Source of the DNA: an uncultured Pelagibacteraceae bacterium
Lineage (GTDB): Bacteria > Pseudomonadota > Alphaproteobacteria > Pelagibacterales > Pelagibacteraceae
Reading direction: 5' to 3'
NCBI GenBank assembly: GCA_902615975.1
Contig: CACMRC010000003.1
Span: 1 to 57,832, forward strand
DNA length: 57,832 bases
Part shown: positions 7,475-14,714 of the stretch, in pieces
Layout of the letters: each line of letters opens with the position of its first letter
Position numbering within the stretch: the stretch's first letter is position 1
The notes under the pieces: generated by a model
The model's input: only the letters and a program-made list of their open reading frames with translations
Told to the model about the DNA's origin: nothing
The model's database searches: none
Translations under genes and position numbers: made by a program

Positions 7475-8766
7475 TAACCAAGCAATCTAATTAATGTTGG
7501 TGTTTTTAAAATATTTTTATTCTTTTTGAAAATAGACAAGCAATTATGAATATTAGTTTCAGTTGTTTTATGAGTTATAATAACTATTGTTGCCTTATTG
7601 TTTTTCTTATCAGGTGTCTGGATTAGTCTTTTAACTGAAATTTTGTATTTAGCTAAACGATTAGTTATTTCGGATAATACACCAGGCTTATCTTTTACTT
7701 CAAATCTTAAATATAATGAATTTACATAATTATTTACATTATATGGCTTTAAAGATTTAAGCTTAGAAACACTAACACCGAAAGGTTTTTTTATATTTCC
7801 ACGCAAAATTGATAATAAATCAGAAAGTAATGATGAAGAAGTGGGACCTGGTCCAGCACCCTCACCTTGTAATACACTTTCACCAACAGGTTTACCTTGG
7901 AGAATTACTGCATTCATTACACCGTTCACATTACCAATATATGATTTTTTACTAACTAGACATGGGTGGACGGTTTCAAAAAGATGATTATTCTTTAACT
8001 CAGAAATTCCCAGTAGCTTTATTCTTAAATCTAATTGATTTGCAATTTTAATATCTTTTAATTCAATTTTTTCAATTCCTTCCATTAAACATTTATGTTT
8101 AGAAATTTTACTATTAAAGGCTAAAGCAGACAAAATTCTTACTTTGGCAAATGCATCAAAACCATTTAAGTCTAATTTTGGATTACCAGGTTCGGCATAA
8201 CCAAGTATCTGTGCTTTTTTTAAAACATCTGCAAAATTTTCATCTGAATATTCCATTTCGGATAGTATGTAATTTGAAGTACCGTTCAAAATTCCATAAA
8301 CTTTTGATATTTTGTTTGTTGCCAATCCTTCTTTAATAGATCTTAATATTGGAATACCACCAGCAACTGATGCTTCAAATTCCAAATTAACTTTATTTTT
8401 TTCTGCAAGTTTTGCTAACTCATTACCATGTTTTGATATTAAAGCTTTATTAGGTGTAATAACATGAATTTTATTTTTTAAAGCAGTTTCTACAACTTTT
8501 TTAGAAATTCCATCTGATAAACCTATGGCTTCAAACAATATATCAATGTTATTTTTTTTAAAAATTTCTAAAGGATTTTTGTAAAATATTTTTTTATTAA
8601 CTTTAAATTTTCGTTTTTTATTAATACTTCTTGCAGATACAGCTACTACATTTATTCTCTTACCTGTTTTAAGCTCTATGTCTCTCTTTTTTGTATTTAG
8701 TTCGTTTAGCAAATAATTGCCAACCTGACCAAGTCCTACTACTGCAATATTCATTAATTTACTCAT
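7474..8766 (-). CDS. hom: Homoserine dehydrogenase
   Basis: A 430-residue NAD(P)-dependent enzyme that reduces aspartate semialdehyde to homoserine, precursor of threonine and methionine. The N-terminal Rossmann motif is VVGLGQVGNYLL. The catalytic domain carries EASVAGGIPILRSIKEGL and GILNGTSNYILSEM, and the catalytic-Lys region is DLNGFDAFAKVRILSALAF. A C-terminal ACT domain (about 350-430, LRFEVKDKPGVLSEITNRLA) is the usual allosteric site. It overlaps the upstream lipoprotein gene by 4 bp and the downstream AEC permease by 1 bp, within a run that begins at rplM-rpsI-argC. Homoserine made here feeds the metY reaction encoded nearby. Confidence 0.96.
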   Translation of the reverse strand: MSKLMNIAVVGLGQVGNYLLNELNTKKRDIELKTGKRINVVAVSARSINKKRKFKVNKKIFYKNPLEIFKKNNIDILFEAIGLSDGISKKVVETALKNKIHVITPNKALISKHGNELAKLAEKNKVNLEFEASVAGGIPILRSIKEGLATNKISKVYGILNGTSNYILSEMEYSDENFADVLKKAQILGYAEPGNPKLDLNGFDAFAKVRILSALAFNSKISKHKCLMEGIEKIELKDIKIANQLDLRIKLLGISELKNNHLFETVHPCLVSKKSYIGNVNGVMNAVILQGKPVGESVLQGEGAGPGPTSSSLLSDLLSILRGNIKKPFGVSVSKLKSLKPYNVNNYVNSLYLRFEVKDKPGVLSEITNRLAKYKISVKRLIQTPDKKNNKATIVIITHKTTETNIHNCLSIFKKNKNILKTPTLIRLLG

Positions 8767-8990
8767 TTACTTATATCTGGATATTTACTTTTTTTTGTAT
8801 AGTCATCTATATAAATCTCATATTCCTCTAATGTCATTGACGTTATATCATCTGCCTTTTTTAATATTTGATTTAATTTTTTTTGATTATTTTTATTTTC
8901 AATAGAATTTTCTGTCCAATATTGAGAATCTTTGTTTAAAGAACAATTGGCTAATATTAATGAAAAAAAAATTATTATAAATTTTCTCAT
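8763..8990 (-). CDS. Small predicted lipoprotein
   Basis: A 75-residue protein with a lipoprotein signal: basic MRK, a hydrophobic core (IIIFFSLI) and the lipobox LANC, placing the lipidated Cys at residue 16. The mature part is about 60 residues, polar, rich in Lys, Asn, Glu and Tyr, and probably helical. No family is recognised. The start and stop each overlap the neighbours by 4 bp (argC upstream, hom downstream), strong evidence that it is a real gene translated with them. Its role is unknown. Similar small lipoproteins commonly sit beside biosynthetic genes in compact alphaproteobacterial genomes. Confidence 0.8.
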   Translation of the reverse strand: MRKFIIIFFSLILANCSLNKDSQYWTENSIENKNNQKKLNQILKKADDITSMTLEEYEIYIDDYTKKSKYPDISK

Positions 8991-10009
8991 TTTAATCCAG
9001 TCTTTTCAGGAAAATTAAATTTATTATTTAAATTTTGTATAGCTTGACCTGCCCCACCCTTAATCAAATTATCAATAGCAGATAAAATGATTAATTTATT
9101 TCTATATTTAGATTTGCACACAGAAATATAACAATTGTTAGTATTTATTACGTCATTGGTACTTAATAATGTGCCAAACTTTAATATTTTTACAAAGCTT
9201 TCATTTTTGTAAAAACTAACTAATGTTTTTAATAATTTTGTTTGTGAAATATTATTTTCCAAATCAACATATATAGTACTAAGAATACCTCTAAACATTG
9301 GTGATAAGTGAGGAGTAAAACTAAATTGAAATTTTTTCTTAGTAAATTTTCTTAACATTTGATCTATTTCAGAATTGTGACGATGAAAACCAACTCCATA
9401 TGCGCTTAAAGATTCATATAGATTTTTATCTTTATATTTTTTATGAACTCCTCTACCAGCACCTGAATATCCAGATTTTGAATCAATTATAATATTATTA
9501 AATTTAATTAAATTTTTCTTAAATAAAGGAAATAGAGGAAGCAATATTGATGTTGGATAACATCCTGGACATGAAATAATATTATATTTTTTAATTTCTT
9601 TTCTATTAATTTCAGGAAGTAAATAAATACTTTTTTTTATTAAATTAGCTGCTCGATGTTTTTGTTTATACCACTTTAAGTAATCAGAAGCTTTTTCTAA
9701 TCTAAAATCTGCAGCAAGATCTATTAAAGTATGATTTTTGCTCAATTGTTTAGATATATCCTGCGCTTCCCCATTTGGAAGTGCTGTAAAAATAATATGA
9801 ACGTCTTTTAATAATTTTTTATTAAATTTTAAAATTTTTGGTAGTTTATATTTAGATAAAGATTTATCGTAAAATTTGACGTGTTTACCCACAGAAGAGT
9901 TTCCACAGAGGTATTTAATATTAATATATTTGTGTTTAACTAATAATTTAATTAATTGAACACCAATATATCCAGTTGATCCAGCGACTAATGCGTTAAG
10001 CTTAGGCAT
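8987..10009 (-). CDS. argC: N-acetyl-gamma-glutamyl-phosphate reductase
   Basis: A 340-residue NADPH-dependent reductase for the third step of arginine synthesis (N-acetylglutamyl phosphate to the semialdehyde). The N-terminal nucleotide-binding motif is AGSTGYIGVQLIKLL, and FTALPNGEAQD follows. The catalytic Cys is in ISCPGCYPTSILLPL, and the second active-site region is SGYSGAGRGVHKKY. FSFTPHLSPMFRGILSTIYV and LIKGGAGQAIQNLN near the C-terminus are also typical. The length is normal for the long form. It lies 33 bp downstream of rpsI in the same direction and overlaps the small lipoprotein gene by 4 bp. Confidence 0.95.
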   Translation of the reverse strand: MPKLNALVAGSTGYIGVQLIKLLVKHKYINIKYLCGNSSVGKHVKFYDKSLSKYKLPKILKFNKKLLKDVHIIFTALPNGEAQDISKQLSKNHTLIDLAADFRLEKASDYLKWYKQKHRAANLIKKSIYLLPEINRKEIKKYNIISCPGCYPTSILLPLFPLFKKNLIKFNNIIIDSKSGYSGAGRGVHKKYKDKNLYESLSAYGVGFHRHNSEIDQMLRKFTKKKFQFSFTPHLSPMFRGILSTIYVDLENNISQTKLLKTLVSFYKNESFVKILKFGTLLSTNDVINTNNCYISVCKSKYRNKLIILSAIDNLIKGGAGQAIQNLNNKFNFPEKTGLK

Positions 10010-10042
10010 TTTTTATTATAACAGTTAAAAATTAAAAAAAAA

Positions 10043-10480
10043 TTATCTTTTAGAGAATTGGAAGCTTCTTCTAGCTTTTCTTCTACCGGGTTTTTTTCTT
10101 TCAACTGCTCTTGAGTCTCTGGTAGTAAGTTTCTCTGTTTTTAAGGTGGCTTTTAGATTTTCATCAAATAATACTAAAGCTTTTGAAATACCATGAACCA
10201 TAGCCCCTGCTTGGCCTGTAGGTCCTCCTCCTTTTACACTGCATCTTACATCATAATCAGTAGCCTGATTAATTATCTCAAAGGGTCTTGTAATTTGCAT
10301 TTTATGAGTTTCGTCAGCAAAATAGTCACTAAATAATTTACCATTTACATAAATTTTGCCAGAACCTTTTTTTAACCAAACTTTTGCGATCGAAGTTTTT
10401 CTTCTACCAGTAGCGTATTTACTATCTTTAAAATCTAATTTTAATTTTGGAGATTTTGATGCTGATTGAGTATTTTCCAT
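10043..10480 (-). CDS. rpsI: 30S ribosomal protein S9
   Basis: A 145-residue S9, a small-subunit protein whose C-terminal tail reaches the P-site tRNA. The core begins at YATGRRKTSIAKVWLKKGSG; VKGGGPTGQAGAMVHGISKAL and the tail RDSRAVERKKPGRRKARRSF are diagnostic, ending in the conserved FSKR. It carries about 20 extra N-terminal residues relative to E. coli S9, as is usual in alphaproteobacteria. The gene follows rplM by one base, the universal rplM-rpsI pair. The start is the first ATG after the rplM stop. Confidence 0.97.
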   Translation of the reverse strand: MENTQSASKSPKLKLDFKDSKYATGRRKTSIAKVWLKKGSGKIYVNGKLFSDYFADETHKMQITRPFEIINQATDYDVRCSVKGGGPTGQAGAMVHGISKALVLFDENLKATLKTEKLTTRDSRAVERKKPGRRKARRSFQFSKR

Positions 10481-10481
10481 C

Positions 10482-10940
10482 TTAGTTTCTAGCTATATTT
10501 TTACTGTTTAATTTATGTAACTCTATTACAGTTGGATTTTGTGCTGAATGCGGATGTTCATTTCCTGCATAAATTTTTAATTTTGTTAATTGTTTTCTCC
10601 CCAATACTCCACCAGGTAACATTCTTTTAACTGCCATTTTTAAAGTTTCTCCAGGTTTTTTTTCATGAAGTTTCTCAGGTGTTATAACTTTAATTCCACC
10701 TGGATGACCAGTGTGTCTGTAATATTTTTTATCTTGAAATTTTTTTCCAGTAAATTTTGCTTGTTCAATATTTTTAACAACAACAAAGTCACCATCATCC
10801 ATATGAGGTGTGTATGTAGTTTTGTTCTTGCCTCTTATGATATTGGAAACAACAGTCGCTAATCTTCCAACTACTGCATTCTTCGCGTCTATTTCATACC
10901 AATTTGAATTTAATTGGTCTTTTTTAGTGAATTTTGTCAT
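10482..10940 (-). CDS. rplM: 50S ribosomal protein L13
   Basis: A 152-residue L13, an early-assembling large-subunit protein that binds 23S rRNA domains II and VI. Recognised by WYEIDAKNAVVGRLATVVSN, RGKNKTTYTPHMDDGDFVVV, YYRHTGHPGGIK, and MLPGGVLGRKQLTKLKIYAG followed by HPHSAQNP. The length matches the family. It is the first gene of a minus-strand run (rplM-rpsI-argC-lipoprotein-hom-AEC-EamA). Its upstream region is shared with the divergent riboswitch-controlled metY gene (212 bp between the start codons). No clear Shine-Dalgarno sequence precedes the ATG. Confidence 0.97.
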   Translation of the reverse strand: MTKFTKKDQLNSNWYEIDAKNAVVGRLATVVSNIIRGKNKTTYTPHMDDGDFVVVKNIEQAKFTGKKFQDKKYYRHTGHPGGIKVITPEKLHEKKPGETLKMAVKRMLPGGVLGRKQLTKLKIYAGNEHPHSAQNPTVIELHKLNSKNIARN

Positions 10941-10991
10941 TGTGCGAGGATTAATACTATTAATAATTACAAAGTCAATTTTATATTTAGC

Positions 10992-11019
10992 TTGAAATAT
11001 GTAGCTTATATGCTAGAAA
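10992..11019 (+). promoter_or_regulatory. Candidate metY promoter
   Basis: A sigma-70-like pair sits just ahead of the first riboswitch: TTGAAA (10992-10997) and, 16 bp on, TAGAAA (11014-11019) preceded by an extended TGC. A start about 6-7 bp downstream would begin the transcript at or just inside the 5' strand of the first aptamer. Both boxes are imperfect, so this is a position-supported guess. Confidence 0.35.
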
Positions 11020-11023
11020 TCAC

Positions 11024-11066
11024 TTGCCGATTTGATCCTATTGCGGGCATATAACTGCTAAAAAGG
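11024..11066 (+). ncRNA. SAM-II riboswitch aptamer upstream of metY
   Basis: Matches the SAM-II (metA-type) aptamer. The P1 stem is TGCC (11025-11028) with GGCA (11046-11049). Between them lies a 17-nt loop running from GATTTGAT to TATTGC, close to the loop I remember for the published SAM-II RNA (GAUUUAACC..UAUUGC) and of the same length. The strongly conserved 3' element GCTAAAAAGG is at 11057-11066, forming the pseudoknot side. S-adenosylmethionine binding is expected to lower expression of the downstream methionine gene. It lies about 27 nt before a second, distinct SAM aptamer. Identified by eye; no covariance model was run. Confidence 0.82.
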
Positions 11067-11090
11067 AAATTTCATAAAATTAATAAAATC

Positions 11091-11148
11091 GGTAGGCATT
11101 TGAACTGTATTGTGCGCCTAACATAATGTTGAAGCACTAAAAAAGGAG
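11091..11148 (+). ncRNA. SAM-V riboswitch overlapping the metY ribosome binding site
   Basis: P1 is TAGGC (11093-11097) with GCCTA (11116-11120). The loop between contains ATTTGAACTGTATTG and ends in GTGC (11112-11115), which can pair with GCAC (11134-11137) to make the pseudoknot. The 3' conserved CACTAAAAAAGGAG runs straight into the Shine-Dalgarno GGAG (11145-11148), four bases before the metY ATG. Ligand binding would stabilise the pseudoknot beside the ribosome binding site and repress translation. This arrangement fits SAM-V, described from Pelagibacter and marine metagenomes ahead of sulfur and methionine genes. Confidence 0.85.
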
Positions 11149-11152
11149 TAAA

Positions 11153-12481
11153 ATGACTAAAAAAAGAAATAACCCTGAAACTATTGCCATACATGGTGGT
11201 GACTATAGGAGTGATCCAGCGACGAACGCGGTAGCTGTTCCAATTTATAGAACAACATCATACCAATTTAACAACACAGAGCACGCTGCTAACCTTTTCG
11301 CTCTTAAAGAATTTGGTAACATATACACCCGTATAATGAACCCTACAAATGATGTCCTGGAAAAAAGAGTTGCCGCTCTTGAAGGAGGTCTGTCATGTGT
11401 AACTGTATCTTCAGGTCAAACCGCTTCAACGTTTGCTGTATTAAATGTAGCCCAAGCCGGTGATAATATAGTTAGCTCAACCGATCTTTATGGTGGAACA
11501 GTATCTTTATTCACACATACGCTTAGTAAACTTGGTATAGAGATAAGATATGCAGATCCAAGTAATCCTGAAAATTTTGAAAAGTTAATAGATGATAAAA
11601 CTAGAGCTTTTTATGGTGAAACTCTACCCAATCCATATTTAAGAGTCTTTCCAATAAAGGAAGTTTCTGACATTGGAAGAAAATATAATATACCATTAAT
11701 CATGGATAACACAGCAGCACCAGTAATATGCAAACCGATTGAACACGGAGCTGCAGTAGTAATTCACTCACTTACAAAATATATCGGTGGGCATGGTACA
11801 GCAGTTGCAGGAAGTATAGTTGATAGTGGTAATTTTGATTGGACTGCAGATCCTAAGAGACAACCATTATTTAACGAACCAGATGCAAGTTATGGTGGTG
11901 TTGTTTGGGGAAAAGCTGTACCGGAATTAACTGGTGCTAATGTTCCCTTTGCTGTTAGAGCAAGAGTTTGTTTATTGAGAGACTTGGGATCAGCTCTAGC
12001 TCCAGATAATGCTTTTGCAATAATTCAAGGACTTGAAACGGTTGCTTTAAGAATGAGACAACATTGTGCTAACGCCGAGTATGTTGTTGATTTTCTTAAA
12101 AAACATAAAGAAGTTACAAAAGTTATTTATTCTACAGAGCACGATAAACCCATTGCCGATAGAGCTAAAAAATATCTTAAAGGTGGAAATGGACCAATGA
12201 TTGGTATCGAACTTAAAGGTGGAATTGAAGCTGGTAAAAAATTTATCGAGTCTTTAAAAATGTTCTATCACGTAGCTAATATTGGTGATGCTAGAAGTTT
12301 AGCAATTCATCCAGCAAGTACAACTCATAGTCAATTAAATGAGAAAGAACTAGCTGCATCAGGTGTTACCCAAAGTTACGTAAGACTTTGTATCGGTATT
12401 GAACACATTGATGATATTATTGAGGATCTTGATCAAGCATTGAATAAATCTTCAAAGGGTAATTTAAAAGCTGTAAGCTAA
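11153..12481 (+). CDS. metY: O-acetylhomoserine sulfhydrylase (thiol-lyase)
   Basis: A 442-residue PLP enzyme of the Cys/Met metabolism family that makes homocysteine, or methionine if methanethiol is used, from O-acetylhomoserine. Features are the N-terminal IAIHGGDYRSDPATNAVAVP, YTRIMNPTNDVLEKRVAALE, the PLP-contact segment STDLYGGTVSLF, and the Schiff-base Lys in HSLTKYIGGHGTAVAG. The C-terminal SLAIHPASTTHSQL is the family signature. At about 430-440 residues it fits MetY rather than the shorter cystathionine gamma-synthase (about 380-400). Two stacked SAM riboswitches precede it, so expression should fall when S-adenosylmethionine is plentiful. Confidence 0.95.
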   Translation: MTKKRNNPETIAIHGGDYRSDPATNAVAVPIYRTTSYQFNNTEHAANLFALKEFGNIYTRIMNPTNDVLEKRVAALEGGLSCVTVSSGQTASTFAVLNVAQAGDNIVSSTDLYGGTVSLFTHTLSKLGIEIRYADPSNPENFEKLIDDKTRAFYGETLPNPYLRVFPIKEVSDIGRKYNIPLIMDNTAAPVICKPIEHGAAVVIHSLTKYIGGHGTAVAGSIVDSGNFDWTADPKRQPLFNEPDASYGGVVWGKAVPELTGANVPFAVRARVCLLRDLGSALAPDNAFAIIQGLETVALRMRQHCANAEYVVDFLKKHKEVTKVIYSTEHDKPIADRAKKYLKGGNGPMIGIELKGGIEAGKKFIESLKMFYHVANIGDARSLAIHPASTTHSQLNEKELAASGVTQSYVRLCIGIEHIDDIIEDLDQALNKSSKGNLKAVS

Positions 12482-12510
12482 TTCGAGGATTTAATGTCTA
12501 CCGATAGAAA

Positions 12511-13536
12511 CTAATAAATATCCTCTTTATATTTTGTAATATAAAGAAAATACAAAGTTGAAAGTATTATTAAAATAGAATTTATCTGGTGTAGAGATGC
12601 ATAAAGCATTTTTACTCCAGATAAAATTGTAAGAACTCCCAAAAAAATTTGAAATAATAAAGAAATTCCAATAATGAAGATTGGAATCCTTAAATTTATA
12701 TTTCCATTCTTTAAAACAAAATAAAGTATGTAAAAATATATTATGACAATTAAATATGCTAAATTTCTATGAATAAATTGAACAAGTGATTGATCATCAA
12801 ATACTGTGAGATTAAATAAATCATTAATTACACTGTCATCTGGAAAATATGATGAGCCCATTAATGGCCAAGTATTATAAATTTTTCCTGCATCCATCCC
12901 AGATACAAATGCTCCAATTATTAATTGTAAAAATAATAATAAAAGAAAAAATTTAATTGGGTTTAATTGAATATTAATATGATTAATTTTTATATCAGTT
13001 AGATTTAAATATTTCCAAAAAACTATAGACAAAATGATAAAAGCTGTAACTAAGTGTAGTGATAATCTATAATGACTAACATCAATTCTATCAATTAATC
13101 CACTTGATACCATGTACCATCCAATAAATCCTTGAAAACACACTAAGAAAAAAATAATTGAATATTCTTTTAAAATCCAAAAACCATTTTTAATTGTAAA
13201 ATAGATCATTGGAAAAAGAACAGTTAGACCAATTAATCTCCCCAATTGACGATGTGCCCATTCCCACCAAAAAATAATTTTAAATTCATTTAAAGTCATA
13301 TTAAAATTTTGCTCTTTAAATTCAGGTATTGTTTTATAGAGATCAAAATATTCTATCCATTTATTATTTGTTAAAGGGGGTAATGAGCCAATAAAAAGTT
13401 CCCAACTTGTAATAGATAGTCCAGAGTCTGTTAATCTAGTTAGACCCCCTACTAAAATAATAAGCACGATCATCACTAATAAAGTGATCATCCATATTTT
13501 TAATTGAGAATTTAAAGAATAATTCTGACTGTACAT
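12511..13536 (-). CDS. ctaA: Heme A synthase (CtaA/COX15)
   Basis: A 341-residue inner-membrane enzyme that oxidises the C8 methyl of heme O to a formyl group, giving heme A for cytochrome aa3 oxidase. It has about eight transmembrane segments. The family markers are VGGLTRLTDSGLSITSWE near the N-terminus; EWAHRQLGRLIGL, with a heme-ligand His; HLVTAFIILS; GAFVSGMDAGKIYNTWPLMG; QFIHRNLAYL; and LASLHQINSILI-type residues (YASLHQINS) with the last His. The long type-2 (COX15) form is usual in alphaproteobacteria. It converges with metY, 29 bp apart. Confidence 0.95.
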   Translation of the reverse strand: MYSQNYSLNSQLKIWMITLLVMIVLIILVGGLTRLTDSGLSITSWELFIGSLPPLTNNKWIEYFDLYKTIPEFKEQNFNMTLNEFKIIFWWEWAHRQLGRLIGLTVLFPMIYFTIKNGFWILKEYSIIFFLVCFQGFIGWYMVSSGLIDRIDVSHYRLSLHLVTAFIILSIVFWKYLNLTDIKINHINIQLNPIKFFLLLLFLQLIIGAFVSGMDAGKIYNTWPLMGSSYFPDDSVINDLFNLTVFDDQSLVQFIHRNLAYLIVIIYFYILYFVLKNGNINLRIPIFIIGISLLFQIFLGVLTILSGVKMLYASLHQINSILIILSTLYFLYITKYKEDIY

Positions 13537-13579
13537 GATTAAATAAATATAATAATTATTAATTAAACCAATAAATTAA

Positions 13580-13870
13580 ATGTCGCCTAAAAACAAAAAA
13601 AAATTAGAAATAATAAGATCTAAATTGGATAAGTTAGATAATAAGTTATTATCTTTAATTAAATATAGAACAAATCTTGTAAAAGAAGTTTTAAAGCTTA
13701 AAGAATTTAAAAAAGAAATAGTAGATAAAAAACGTATCAATTTTATACTTAAAAAAATTCACTCAAAATCTAAAAAACTAAAGATTGATCCTAAAATTAC
13801 TAATCGTATATGGAAAAATATGATTTTGTCTTATATCGATTACGAAAAGAGAAACTTTAAAAAAAAATAA
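13580..13870 (+). CDS. Chorismate mutase (AroQ type)
   Basis: A 96-residue all-helical protein matching AroQ-class chorismate mutases, which convert chorismate to prephenate for Phe/Tyr synthesis. The first helix shows IRSKLDKLDNKLLSLIKYRT, with the conserved Arg and the LD-x2-D/N-x2-L-L pattern. KEIVDKKRINFILKKI corresponds to the second conserved region, with its Asp-Arg, and the last helix has NRIWKNMILSYIDYE. It is a stand-alone monofunctional enzyme. Its stop codon touches the stop of rpmG on the other strand with no spacer. Identification rests on a short, divergent sequence, so moderate confidence. Confidence 0.8.
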   Translation: MSPKNKKKLEIIRSKLDKLDNKLLSLIKYRTNLVKEVLKLKEFKKEIVDKKRINFILKKIHSKSKKLKIDPKITNRIWKNMILSYIDYEKRNFKKK

Positions 13871-14062
13871 TTACTTACTGTGTGGCGGAAGCTTTTTTTC
13901 CACAAACATTTCGTGTTTTCTTGTATCCGGATTGTATTTCTTTGCTGAAAGTTTAACTTTGGCCTTCTCACCTCCAGCAGGTTTTTTCACATAATAGAAG
14001 TAAGGGCTATCAGGTTTAGCCTCTGGAACCATTCTTACTTTAACGTGCGTTTTTTTTGCCAT
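13871..14062 (-). CDS. rpmG: 50S ribosomal protein L33
   Basis: A 63-residue protein read as L33 from MAKKTHVKVRMVPEA at the start, SPYFYYVKKPA in place of the usual FFYVTKKN, and the C-terminal KKYNPDTRKHEMFVEKKL that closely matches L33 ends. It is longer than typical L33 (about 55 residues), with a glycine-lysine insertion (AGGEKAKVKLS) and a few extra C-terminal residues. The zinc-ribbon cysteines are absent, as in the C-minus form. The first 28 bp overlap the 3' end of the MerR-family gene, so translation may be coupled. Confidence 0.88.
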   Translation of the reverse strand: MAKKTHVKVRMVPEAKPDSPYFYYVKKPAGGEKAKVKLSAKKYNPDTRKHEMFVEKKLPPHSK

Positions 14063-14421
14063 TTTAATTCTTTTAATTTATTAGAAATTTTTAATAATTT
14101 ATTTTTTAAATTTTCAGTTCTTATAGATTTATATGCAATTTCGTCAAGCTTTAAAGAATCTTCATTATTTAATATTTTCTTTACACCCTTTATTGTCATA
14201 CCTTGATCTTTAAGTAAAAATTTAACTTTTTTAAGAAGATTTATTGTTTTTTCATCATAATATCTTCTATTAGAATTTAATATCTTTGGTTTAATTTGTT
14301 TAAATTGAGTTTCCCAAAATCTAATTACGTGTGTCGGTAAAGCTCCTTTATCATTTGATTTAAGATTTAATATTCTAGCTACTTCACCAATAGTTTTGTA
14401 AGCGCTATTTGATTTATCCAT
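14035..14421 (-). CDS. MerR-family transcriptional regulator
   Basis: A 128-residue regulator with a MerR winged helix at the N-terminus: YKTIGEVARILNLKS (helix-turn-helix), HVIRFWETQFKQIKP and NRRYYDEKTINLLKKVKFLLKDQG (wing and second helix). A short helical tail from about residue 75 on serves as a dimer coiled coil. There is no ligand-sensing domain and no cysteine cluster. In alphaproteobacteria this short MerR protein commonly follows ihfA, as here (8 bp overlap). Its targets are unknown. The downstream rpmG begins inside its last codons. Confidence 0.87.
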   Translation of the reverse strand: MDKSNSAYKTIGEVARILNLKSNDKGALPTHVIRFWETQFKQIKPKILNSNRRYYDEKTINLLKKVKFLLKDQGMTIKGVKKILNNEDSLKLDEIAYKSIRTENLKNKLLKISNKLKELKWQKKRTLK

Positions 14422-14713
14422 TATCCTTTAAATTAACAAATTCTTTAAATTCTTTTGATGGCTTAAACAATACGACATCTCTGCTTGAAATTACTTTTGT
14501 TTCTTTAGTTTTTGGATTTCTACCAATCCTAGATTTTTTTTGTCTAATAGAAAAAGTTCCAAATTTAGATAATTTTAATTTTTTTTCATTTTTGATGTTA
14601 GTAACTATAGTTGATAAAAAATCCTCAATTAAATTTTCTGATATTTGTTTTGAAAAACCAAGCTGCATATAAACCAAATTAACCAAGTCTTTTTTAGTTA
14701 AATTAATTCTCAT
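14414..14713 (-). CDS. ihfA: Integration host factor subunit alpha
   Basis: A 99-residue HU/IHF DNA-bending protein. The N-terminal helices MRINLTKKDLVNLVYMQLGF fit IHF-alpha rather than HU, and the beta-arm region has KLKLSKFGTFSIRQKKSRIGRNPKT, with the GRNP-type turn and the intercalating Pro. The C-terminus is VVLFKPSKEFKEFVN. IHF bends DNA for recombination, replication and promoter architecture. It lies 1 bp after plsX and overlaps the MerR gene by 8 bp. In most relatives fabH sits between plsX and ihfA; it is not here. Confidence 0.93.
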   Translation of the reverse strand: MRINLTKKDLVNLVYMQLGFSKQISENLIEDFLSTIVTNIKNEKKLKLSKFGTFSIRQKKSRIGRNPKTKETKVISSRDVVLFKPSKEFKEFVNLKDNG

Positions 14714-14714
14714 A

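Noticed and set aside
10951..10978. TTGACT and TATTAA (minus strand) as the rplM promoter
   Set aside because: The predicted start would leave only a few bases of leader before the rplM ATG and the -10 match is poor; not reported as a feature.
12484..12523. GAGGAT ... ATCCTC complementarity between metY and ctaA as a terminator
   Set aside because: The loop would be some 30 bases long, the 3' arm is in ctaA coding sequence, and no clean T-run follows.
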